64,000 nucleotides of DNA from positions 17,319,791 through 17,383,790 of the forward strand of contig OX336344.1 of NCBI GenBank assembly GCA_946902875.1. The letters run 5' to 3'. Positions 55,037 to 64,000 of the stretch are shown here, one piece after another. This DNA comes from Nematopogon swammerdamellus. Its lineage: Eukaryota > Arthropoda > Insecta > Lepidoptera > Adelidae. A program made the position numbers and the translations under genes. The notes below the pieces were generated by a model, which saw only the letters and a list, made by a program, of their open reading frames with translations, ran no database searches and was not told where the DNA came from. The stretch's first letter is position 1, and every line of letters begins with the position of its first letter.

Positions 55037-56637
55037 TTAAGAAGGCGATATTTACACTTCTTTCTAGTATTTACTTTCGACTCACGCTCGCGCTGGCTGG
55101 CTTCTCAAGAGAAGTTTTAATTTTGGCGTGTTCACAGTACAGACACGTCGCGTGCGATTTTACCTAGGTACTCTTTCATAAATTTTTTGGTCGAAGCTAA
55201 TATGACAATTTTATTTAATTTTTTTTATTTACTTATATCTTTATTTCAGCCAACTAGGGCCATATAAAAATACATATTAAATGTCTTAACCTAATAACCA
55301 AAAAATATTTTTTTTCCAATTATGTTTGTACGGGTCCCAATAGATACCGTATGTATACGAGTATCAGCAGTATCAGTTTCATATAACGATATTATATAAT
55401 TATATTAAATATTATTAAGTTTTTTTTTAAGTCAATGTTAATATATACATTGATTAATATTATATATAAAATGTTATAGTTCTTTATATATTTATACGTT
55501 CTTTTTCAATGAACGATTTTAGAATTTGTTTACCCTATTAGATTTTCCCCCTTACCTATAGGTCTGATCACAGAAATTCTCTGATCTGTGGGTCTGATGG
55601 AACGTGCGTACCTATATTTATATACATTATGTGGCCCAATGGTTGACTGTAGTCTTTAACCTAATTATTATCTTCACCTTTAGGTATTAACCCTTCAACT
55701 CTCACACTTTAAATAATGTCGGGTGCTTAATTAGGTGTAATTTATTAACGGATAATTAATTATTAAATCTACGTACGTACGTAGACGTACGTAGTACGTA
55801 GAATCCGAATGTTAAAACACAAAAACTTCCTATCTTACTTCCTCTCATTTATAAAATAATTTACATAAAAATGAAATAAAATGTTTCCTTTGAAGTGCGA
55901 ACTACGTCCACGCAATTAAGGCTTCCGAAAGAAATAAATAACGGGCGAAAATTAAAACTCCTTTTTAGTACAGACCTTTTTTTATTAATAATTCGTAAAA
56001 TGTAATACAGAATACTAGCAGATCTGCCCACTTTGGACATAAGCTTGAAAAAAAACATATGTATTTACTTTTACAAACGCGGCAATATCTTTGTACTTAA
56101 CATAAAATGTAATTTATTTTTCTGTTACTCTAAAAACATTAAATTTTATAGAACACAATTAATTGATAAAAATCATTATTGCTCACAAAAAAAAAAAGAA
56201 AAAGAAACGAAGAAACCTTGAAAAGGTTTGGTAATAAAACAAAAAGTGTTTAGTAATAAAATAGCGCTCAAAGGCGGTATGTAGTCGAGTAATTTCTTCC
56301 AGTGAAACTATGGGCGATGAAAAACGCATATGGAATTCTACGCACGTAAATATAGTTATAAAGTGAAGCAGTGACAGGACACCTATTTCATACAGGAACA
56401 AATAGGCTGATTAATGACATAATGACACAAGTGAAGTGGCGTAGCTTGGGCGTAGCCGTGGTTGTCAGAAATCAAAAGGAAAACTTTTTAATTAAGTTGT
56501 AGGGTTTTAATTAATAACATCATACAAACGAACCGTGTTGAAATATGAGAATTATGTACCTTTTGAATTTCGAACGCGGTTTACGAAACTCAAAAGATTT
56601 CAATTCGTTTCGTAAATATTAGAAGCTTAGTAATTAG

Positions 56638-57048
56638 CAGCGGATGCCCGAGTGGTTTTGGTATCGGTTTCTTTCTCATGCGAGAGGTCCGAGGTTCGAA
56701 TCTGGTCGGCGTGTACCAATGAGTTTTTTCTGACGAAAAAATGTATGTGCATACCTACACCTGCTGCTTCACCGTTCGGAACCGGTTTAAAACCAGGTTC
56801 CCTTCCCTTGTCCCGTACTAGGTGGTACGATCAACTAAATTGCAGCCGACTGGGTTGGTACCGCCGTACTGAATGCAAGATGGCCGCATAGCAGCCTCGG
56901 TTGTGTTCTCCTCTAGTTCAGTATAGCCAGCAATCCAGGGAAGTCTCCGGTATGACACCTACCTTCTCTGAGGTGATATTGACTGGTCTGAGCATGTGCT
57001 TTGGCCCCTCCGACTCAGCCACCCATACCGGATTACATAAAAAAATAT
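56638..57048 (+). mobile_element. F2 SINE, full length with tRNA head
   Basis: Pol III head at 56638-56712: A box TGCCCGAGTGGTT and B box GAGGTTCGAATCT. Then a body, the shared core (ACTAGGTGGTACG..GGGTTGGTACCGCCG), GCCCCTCCGACTCAGCC and ACCGGATTACATAAAAAAA. About 410 bp. Type specimen of the family in this window. Confidence 0.85.
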
Positions 57049-57181
57049 ACAGCTTCGTTTTAAAAATGTTGAAGTAATTATGACATATTTATTAATACAA
57101 ATTCAATCCTCTAAACTAAAAAATCCCGCACGTACAATATTACGTTGTCTTCGCATTTACCCAGTGTAGCGAGACTGTATA

Positions 57182-58102
57182 CGTGGGGCACACTAAAAGT
57201 TTCCGGAATTAATAGGAATAAAATACTATTAAAGGTCAAAAATGAATTTATTGTTTCTCAAAATATTCTCCCTTTGCGTAAATGCACTTTTTCATACGAT
57301 TAAACCAATTTTGAAAACTTTTGTGCTACTCCTCCGTGGTGACCTCAGAAACGTGTTTTTCATATTCTTCGACAGCCTCTTCTGGTGATGAAAATCGTTG
57401 ACCGCGTAATTGGTTCTTAATTTTTGGGAACAGAAAAAAGTCACAAGGTGCCGTCACCTGTTACTATGTCCCACACCAAATTTGAAGCGCCTTTGTTGAA
57501 TCTGGTAAGCATGGCATTGCACCAAGTGACGCGGTGCGTTTTTTGAGCCCCGGTCAAATTGTGTGGGATCCACCGCGAGCACAGCTTTCTCACACCCAAA
57601 TGTTTGTGTAGGATTGATTGTATTTGACTCATGCCTATGTCTAAGGATGCCCGAATCTCATGGTAGGTCACATGCCTGTCTGTTTCGATCATGCGGCGCA
57701 CAGCATCGATGTTTTTGTTGTTCACAGCGGTGAACGGGCGACCATCGCGAGATTCGTCACTGAGATTGACACGACCGCGCTTGAATTCTGCAAACCAGCA
57801 ATAAATAGTCGTCTTGCATGGTGCTTCATCGCCAAAAGCAGATTGAAGCCGAGCGAGGCTCTGATGAGCTGTCAAATTACACTTAAAATCGTAGAAAATC
57901 ATACTGCGAAAATTTTCCCGGGTTAAATTTATAAAATTTACACGCAATTTTTAAAATGGCGCCACAATGGAAAAACAATTGACAGTCAGATGAAACAAAC
58001 TGCATTCTACAGCCAAAGAGTTCCATTTTCAAATGTTGTAATTACTTTATAAATATTGTTTATGTAAGTGGCCAATTCCGGAAACTTTTAGTGTGCCCTA
58101 TG
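57182..58102 (-). mobile_element. mariner, internally deleted
   Basis: Ends CGTGGGGCACACTAAAAG and, at the right, the complement of CATAGGGCACACTAAAAG; TA at 57180-57181 and 58103-58104. TIRs extend into TTTCCGGAATT. At 921 bp it is about 0.4 kb short of a full element. Confidence 0.85.
57241..57947 (-). pseudogene. mariner transposase with catalytic-core deletion
   Basis: The N-terminal frame (57947 down to 57441) carries the HTH region (ENFRSMIFYDFKCNLTAHQS), GRPFTAVNNKN and WDIVTGDGTL. It then jumps directly to CDFFLFPKIKNQLRGQRF and EEAVEEYEKHVSEVTTEE, with a stop replacing a Trp codon. The segment with the second and third catalytic Asp is gone. Resembles the Bombyx mori-type mariners. 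Confidence 0.85.
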
Positions 58103-58444
58103 TAGTTCTTTACAAAGTTCCTATCAATTCAAAACGCTTTTAAAACTAGACTCATTATGTGTTTCTTAGAACGGAAGAAAACAAAAGGTTTTTCACCATC
58201 AAGGATAGATGTTACAGACCATTACCAAGAGAGTATTCGCCGACTTCAGACAAAATAAAATGTAAAGGCCCATCTTTGCTTGGTGCCCATTGGCTTGCTT
58301 CCAAATTGCTATTGAATGCGATCTCCACTCTCGAAAAACAACTCATGATGTTACGACTCTGGTAGGCGATATATCTACCCGGCTAGATACGTCTGTAAAC
58401 CTCACGATTTTCATGAACGAGATAAATATTTAAAGTACGAGTCT

Positions 58445-58795
58445 GTTTTTAGGGTTCCGTATCCGTCGTACGGGACGCTATTACTAAGCCTACACCGTCT
58501 GTCTGTCTGTCTGTCCGTCTGTCCGAGGGCTGTATCTCTTGAACCGTAGTAGGTAGCCCGTTGAAATTTTCACAGAATAGGTGTTATTATGGCCGATATA
58601 TTAAAAATAATAAAAAGTCAAAAAATCACCGGGTCCCCAGCCCCACACAAAAAACCAAAAATGTGTATGCGCGCCATCTACCGAAAAGAGTATGAAGCAT
58701 TTTAACTAATACATAGATAGCGTGAGTGGCGCTGACCATGACATGGCGTTACGGAACCCTCGGTGCGCGAGTTCGACTCGCACTTGGCCGGTTTT
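58445..58795. repeat. F8 repeat, complete-looking copy
   Basis: TTTTTAGGGTTCCGTA at the start and TACGGAACCCTCGG..GAGTTCGACTCGCACTTGG near the end form an 11-bp inverted pair; GTCT run at 58496-58522. 58103-58444 shows no supported gene. Confidence 0.65.
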
Positions 58796-58842
58796 TATTT
58801 CTTTACAGTACAGTGTAACTAATCAAAGTTTCCTCTCTTGAT

Positions 58843-59035
58843 TTTTTTTTATGGAAACCGACACGGTTGGCTAGGTACTTCACTTACAACATCCGTGATG
58901 TCAGCCTATAACACCGGGTGAGCTAGGTGCCATGTCAGTGCTTCTCTTCATTTCATGTCGGCTACACTGAACTGGACGGAAAACACGAACTATTTACATA
59001 ACCATCTCGACAGACGTTTCATTCAGTGTCAAAAT
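58843..59035 (-). mobile_element. F1 SINE 3' half
   Basis: Poly-A, 3' block and TCGGCTACACTGAACTGG block to TTCATTCAGTG. Head and core missing. Confidence 0.75.
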
Positions 59036-59482
59036 ACATACATAGTCAATACCTTATTCCACACAGCTAGGCACTAAGTCTACTTTGGCTCATCGTCTTC
59101 AACTCCCCTCATAACTACTCCGAGATGTAATTACGGTTTACCATTTCAAATTTAGAACGTGTAGTACCGAAAGAACATCATCGTCGAAAGCCTCGTCGAA
59201 AGCCATCTCGCCGCATACGTAGTCAATTAGTTCCCGCCGAAGTAGATTCCACTTGGAGTTTTAGAACTCATGCACTCGACTGAACTGTGCCGTCGCTGCC
59301 TGGTCCGTCCTCGCTACTTCCGATTCTCTGTAATTAAGACAATAGAAGCAGAGGGTGGATAGGCGAGGGAGAGACTGGGCTAGATAGCGAGAACATCCGC
59401 GCTGTACATACATGGGCATTCTTTGTTGACAGACCTCCTTTGATAAATCGGAACTTGCCTGCGCTTTTAGTCAAAATACGAG

Positions 59483-59631
59483 TATAGTGCCCGGGACGGA
59501 TCTCGGCGTGTCGTCGCCGCAGCGGGCGACCCGCAACGCGAATAAACTATACAAGTACGGTGCGGGTGCGAGGGAGAACACCGACGAACCGCTGCGGCGG
59601 CGACACGCCAAGATCCGCCCCGCGCATTATA
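59483..59631. mobile_element. GC-rich 149-bp MITE, copy 2
   Basis: TATAGTGCCCGGGACGGATC to CCGCGCATTATA, about 94% like copy 1 by eye. 59036-59482 shows no supported gene. Confidence 0.85.
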
Positions 59632-59879
59632 GTCACTCAATATTACATACTTCGGTAAAACTTCGTACTTGTAGCTAAGATCTTTCAAACATGTCAAGTC
59701 TGTCAAACATGAAATGAGAATGATTTTCATCATTCTCATTGAATCATCAAGTTGATGTTCGATGAGAATATGGGTTAGGTATCCGAGAATTGTTACAAAC
59801 ATAAACTCTCAATAAAACTGTAATTCAATCAAAGCAATGAATACATACATACATACATACCACACGCTGTATCCCGACG

Positions 59880-59960
59880 ATCAGGATAGCAGAGTAGTCG
59901 GTGTTGTGCTGTAAGTACTCTTGTAAATTACAGCACAACACCGACCACCACATTTAGCGA
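59880..59960. repeat. F3 hairpin fragment
   Basis: GTCGGTGTTGTGCTGTAA and its near-complement TTACAGCACAACACCGAC around a short loop. Confidence 0.75.
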
Positions 59961-60111
59961 AGTATTAGGACAAGATAACTATCAAGCAATGAATACGATT
60001 ATAATATATACATACATAGCGTCACGCCTGTTTCCCAGTGGGGTAGGCAGAGACAACGGATCTCCACGTGCCACACCTCTGCCGCCTCTTCCATTTTTTT
60101 AAATTTTTTTT

Positions 60112-60361
60112 ATTGTAAGCTTATTATATGGCGCCGGGGCACCCACGGCACCCCAGGTGTCTAACGGCGCCCATGGACATTCGGTCGTATGCTGGGGTTG
60201 CGAATGCCATGCTGGCCTGGCAGGTGCCCATTCACGCCCCTCTTGAAGGACCCGAGACTGTACTTGGGGGGAAATATATGAGCAGGGAGAGCGTTCCAGA
60301 GTTTACCGGTTCTGTAGAGGAAAGATCTGCAGAATCCAATCTCATAATGTTCTTCATACAC
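60112..60361 (-). pseudogene. F5: Jockey-like LINE ORF2 C-terminal end
   Basis: The minus strand encodes SFLYRTGKLWNALPAHIF, PPKYSLGSFKRGVNGHL and IRPNVHGRR with a stop at 60161, followed by a GCGCC-rich 3' UTR. Clearest coding copy of F5. Confidence 0.75.
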
Positions 60362-60865
60362 GCTCGTCAGTTTCCGGTACTACGCACTTATAATGCTATA
60401 GTACTTCATACTACATCAATCACATATTACGTATATTGTATACCCTCTCGTCTATTCTATCATCACCTCTCACAACTATCGACTATGTATATTGCTTTAT
60501 TTTCTTTTTGTTTCTCTGTTTCGCAACTGTCTTTAATGTGCAGTGTTTCCAAACCAAAGAATTTGCGGGATTGGGTGATTAAGAATAATCCCGCGAGTTC
60601 CCCCCATGAAGGAGACCGAATATATTTAATATATATATGTAGTAAGAATTCTAGTGAGGAATCCCACTCAAATGTTGCGGGATCCCACTTTATGGGATTG
60701 CAATATATGCTGACATAGTTGTAAACCAGCTAAAATTGTACCTATTGCAAAATATATTATAGATACTTTGATGGGAACACATAGTGAAGTACCTAACTAA
60801 AAAAAACACTTTATGTTTATATGTTAGTACTAAGCACGTACTCGCTTTATATATATTTTTAATTA

Positions 60866-61085
60866 GAAAAATGCAAATCGAAAATCATTGGAAAAAATAC
60901 ATCCCGACCAGGATTCCAACCTGGGTCTCTGGCTTGAGCTGCCAACGCAATAACCAACTACGCAACCGGGCCGTGACGTATTATCTCCAAATTTCCAAAG
61001 CGTTGGCAGCTCAACCCAGGTTTGAATCCTGGTCGGGATCGGGATGTATTTTTTCCAATGATTTTCGATGTTCATTTTTCTAATT
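60866..61085. repeat. Head-to-head pair of tRNA-headed SINE fragments
   Basis: Both arms contain GATCGGGATG or ATCCCGACCA blocks, CCCAGGTTTGAATCCTGG (right) and its near-complement (left), and end in TTTTCCAATGATTTTCGAT. 60362-60865 shows no supported gene. Confidence 0.75.
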
Positions 61086-61756
61086 AAAAATATAAAAATA
61101 ACACCTCAGTCTTGTAAAGCGATTTATATTATGTGCATCGCTACGTACATACATACATACATACTATTATTACGAGTCTAGCGTGGTTTCTATAGAAGCT
61201 CAAGAGTTGGGGTGCTAAATTATCTGTCAACAAATTGTTGCGTGTATACGCCAGGGCGATGTCACTGCAGAGAGCACTGCTACCAGAGGCCTCTAATTCA
61301 ATTGGGCAGCAGAACTGCGAGCCCAGCGATCGCTCTAAGCCGAGACGGATGAAAGTAATTTTCAACCATTTTTACAATCTCTTTTGACCGATGTTAGTTA
61401 TTTGTTGCTTTCTATAGTAACTAAATTGGGGGTAGGCATGGGATATATAATGTCATAAATTTACTTATGTGATTGAAGCGGCGGCGGATGTAATAAATAT
61501 TACTGTAATTATTTAGTAGTTAACAAGAGATTTCTGCAGGTCAACCTTTGCACGTTTGAGATGCTTCTTTCGCTCCAGGTTTTCGTTCAAATCTTTTGCT
61601 TTTCTCATTTTAGCGGGGTGGGTAGCGGAGGACGTGAATAGGTCAACAGGAAATAAATTATAATATTATATTAATCTCAAACTTTTATGCTTTGGTCAAA
61701 TACAATTTTGTTTCTTCGTATCTATTCGTATCTATTTCGTAATTCGTATTTATTCC

Positions 61757-61995
61757 CTTGCCCCTTACTAGGTGGTGGGATCAAATTATAGCCGACTGGG
61801 TTGGTATCACCGTACTGGATGTAAGATGACCGAATAGCAGCCTCGGTTGTGTTCTCCTATAGTCCAATATAGACAGCAATCCAGAGAAGTCTCCGGTATG
61901 GCACCTACCTTCTCGGAGATGATATTGGCTGGTCGGAGCATGTGCTTTAGCCCCTCCGACAGAGCCACCCATACCGGATTAGATAAAAAAAAATT
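61757..61995 (+). mobile_element. F2 SINE, 5'-truncated
   Basis: CCCTTACTAGGTGGTGGG, GGGTTGGTATCACCGTACTG, ACCGGATTAGATAAAAAAAAA. 61086-61756 and 61996-62967 show no supported gene. Confidence 0.75.
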
Positions 61996-62967
61996 TAAAT
62001 CTAAAAAAAATATATGAACGATGATTTCAAGATTTTCATCTCGAAATAACAAGTTTGCGATTTTGTTTGCGATGCACATTCACCTCCATTCTCTTCATTC
62101 TCTCTTAGTATTGGTACATACAAAGGTTATTCTGCCGAAAGCAGTTTTTTTTGCTCCCAACTCCCCAATCCAACAAGCTTGTTAGCTCTTAGTGCCCGTG
62201 TTGCCGACCGCTGATGGGGAAACCGTTCAGTGTGTGCAGAAGCTGTTTGCGTTGCCGTGTGCGGTGTGTAGTCTGTTTTTCTCCATGTTTGAACGATTGT
62301 TTGTTATTTCGCCCTTACTTCGATATTGGACGTGATTCTGCGAATATTAACTGGTATTTTTCTCAAAGAAATAAATACCCAGAAATGGCAATTTTATACT
62401 TTGCACACATTTTACCTTCTTACCAACATTTGATAGGCATGCACTCCATTTGAAACAGTCGTGATTATAAAACAATTATTTGTGAGTTAAAGTTTAAGAG
62501 TGATTATTTGTACTACCATATGGATGCTCAAGAAAATGAATGTACATGATTTTTTCCAATACATAACTTTTACCTTTTGTTACTTTATTTCTTTATACAA
62601 ATTTAAATCACAATAAAAATACATCAACTAAAATCAATTAAAATAACCATCGAAATAATCCATACTTAAAAGTTCCAAGAACGCTGGCGGACTTTCCCCT
62701 TTAGACCTTTGACCTGGGTAGGCCCGTCGTCGCTCGCTTCTGTCAACATCGGGTCTAGTCTTATCCAGTTGGGATGTGTCCTCTCCCGAAATCTAGACAC
62801 TGTGGCATATGTAACCAATCGTAACGTATATAACGGAGCAAATTAAAATGTGTGACTCGTTTAATGCACTGCATGATTTTATGTGTAAATATTTTCATTT
62901 TCAATTGAAGTCTATACGGGCTCGTGAATTGCAAGGACTATAAATAAGTATGACAGTTATAGTCGTA

Positions 62968-63362
62968 GGTGTTTCGTTAGTCATGTCAATAACTTCGGGA
63001 GGGTTACATACAGACTCAAATAAACAGGTTACGCAAAAAAATATATGTTTTTAGCATTACTTTTCGAGAAATTTAACAAAACATGTTTGCTACCTAAACA
63101 TTAACCTGTGTGTAACAGTAGGTAACATGCATTGTACGGGGTCAATGACCGTACTATTGGTACTATGTTCAAACTCAGAACAACTGTTTGCTGTAAGTGA
63201 GCCACAAGGTAACTATGATTGGTTTTTACAGCTACTTATTTCATTAAATTTTTTTGTTAGGAGAAAAAATGCTCCTAAAAACATATTTTTTTTTGCGTAA
63301 AGTGTTTGTTTGAATGAGTATGTAACCCTCCCGAAGTTATTGACATGACTAACGAAACACCT
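62968..63362. mobile_element. MITE with about 100-bp TIRs
   Basis: AGGTGTTTCGTTAGTCATGT..TAACTTCGGGAGGGTTACATAC is repeated exactly inverted at the right end over about 45 bp, with weaker pairing for about 50 bp more. No coding frame. Confidence 0.85.
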
Positions 63363-63887
63363 TATATTTGTAACTTTATCTCTGTGAACTTTCTTTCGCC
63401 TTCTCGACGAGTTTATGCCTCTTCTATGTATATATTTACATGATTATTGGGCTTCCTCCCGTTCGCTCGTTCGGTACAATGTACAGCCGTAGATAATTCA
63501 ATTATGGAATGCGTTTGTTTTAATAAAACATCCGGCTAAAGTGTGTTACATTTTTGGTTTATCGTAATTTTTCATCTACCGGATTTTCATGGCAGATTTC
63601 ATTGGGGGAAAATCGCACTGAAACCGGTTGAGCCGTTCTCGAATTATGTACATGAGCGGTAAGACAGATATTTTTTTATTGAATACCACGGAGGTATGTA
63701 TCTATTTAGGTACCTATAACATCTTATAATTCTACTGTAATTCAAATCAAAATCAAAACAAATCAAAATATACTTTATTGTAAGTACCCCATAAAAAGGA
63801 ACACAATAGGCGAGTTTAATGCAAAGTGGTATTCTTTACAAACTAACCATTAGGATGTACGATTAATTCAAATGTATTCATGTATAC

Positions 63888-64000
63888 TTTTTTTTTGTTT
63901 TTGTTTTTATGGAATCTGACACGGTTGGCTACATCACCTACAACATCCGTGATGTCAGCCCATAACACCGGGTAAACTATAGTATTTTACAGTATATTAT
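63888..64000 (-). mobile_element. F1 SINE 3' end, cut by window end
   Basis: Poly-T, ATGGAATCTGACACGG and TCAGCCCATAACACCGGG; diverges shortly before 64000. 63363-63887 shows no supported gene. Confidence 0.65.

Noticed and set aside
60128..60718. 196-codon plus-strand frame
   Set aside because: It reads antisense through the LINE ORF2 end, then AT-rich sequence; no motif.
61141..61365. Possible exon on the minus strand
   Set aside because: 74 open codons beside a CATA microsatellite, no acceptor/donor pair or known motif.

Overview
The window looks like nuclear DNA of a moth or butterfly. It is AT-rich and packed with SINEs, 5'-truncated LINEs, mariner, hAT and pogo-type transposons, foldback/MITE elements, TTAGG-type repeats and CATA/GTCT microsatellites. 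The only well-supported multi-exon host gene has short exons in SINE-filled introns. No operons, rRNA genes, functional tRNA genes or CRISPR are seen. The lepidopteran assignment is inference from the repeats; the species is unknown.

Main gene (minus strand, 49586 down to 35182). Nine exons with consensus splice sites join in one open frame of 807 codons. They encode an 806-residue secreted or membrane-anchored protein made of two tandem copies of an ectodomain module: a Cache-like region, then a DINQCP segment, then a Cys-rich EGF-like segment. The module resembles the extracellular part of GPR158/GPR179-type class C receptors. There is no 7TM domain; the chain ends in a short hydrophobic tail. 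Intron position and phase around the DINQCP exon are the same in both modules, so the protein arose by internal duplication. An 8-bp-TSD hAT element sits 4 bp beyond the putative TATA box.

Region 1-19.8 kb: mostly repeats. These include a 5S-rRNA-like SINE family (F1), a tRNA-headed SINE family (F2) sharing the same central core, retroposon families F3 to F5, a mariner (7424-8716, transposase broken), a pogo/Tigger-like element (10896-12231) carrying a younger F3 insertion, and a 95-bp satellite. Region 19.8-20.4 kb: a GC-rich segment with a possible first coding exon of another minus-strand gene. Region 20.5-25.2 kb: a three-level nest (RTE LINE inside a hAT-type element inside a tRNA-headed composite repeat). 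Region 25-32 kb: foldback and satellite structures, two of which run as direct arrays and then flip to inverted arrays. Region 32-35 kb: the end of a LINE ORF, a 62-codon ORF with a membrane segment, and a degenerate hAT. Region 49.8-64 kb: hAT, F7 composite repeats, palindromes, a full-length F2 SINE, an internally deleted mariner, GC-rich MITEs and SINE pieces.

Most remaining open frames are short, start at non-ATG codons or fall in repeats, and were left out. Family names F1 to F9 are labels used only here. No database search was possible; family assignments come from recognised motifs.
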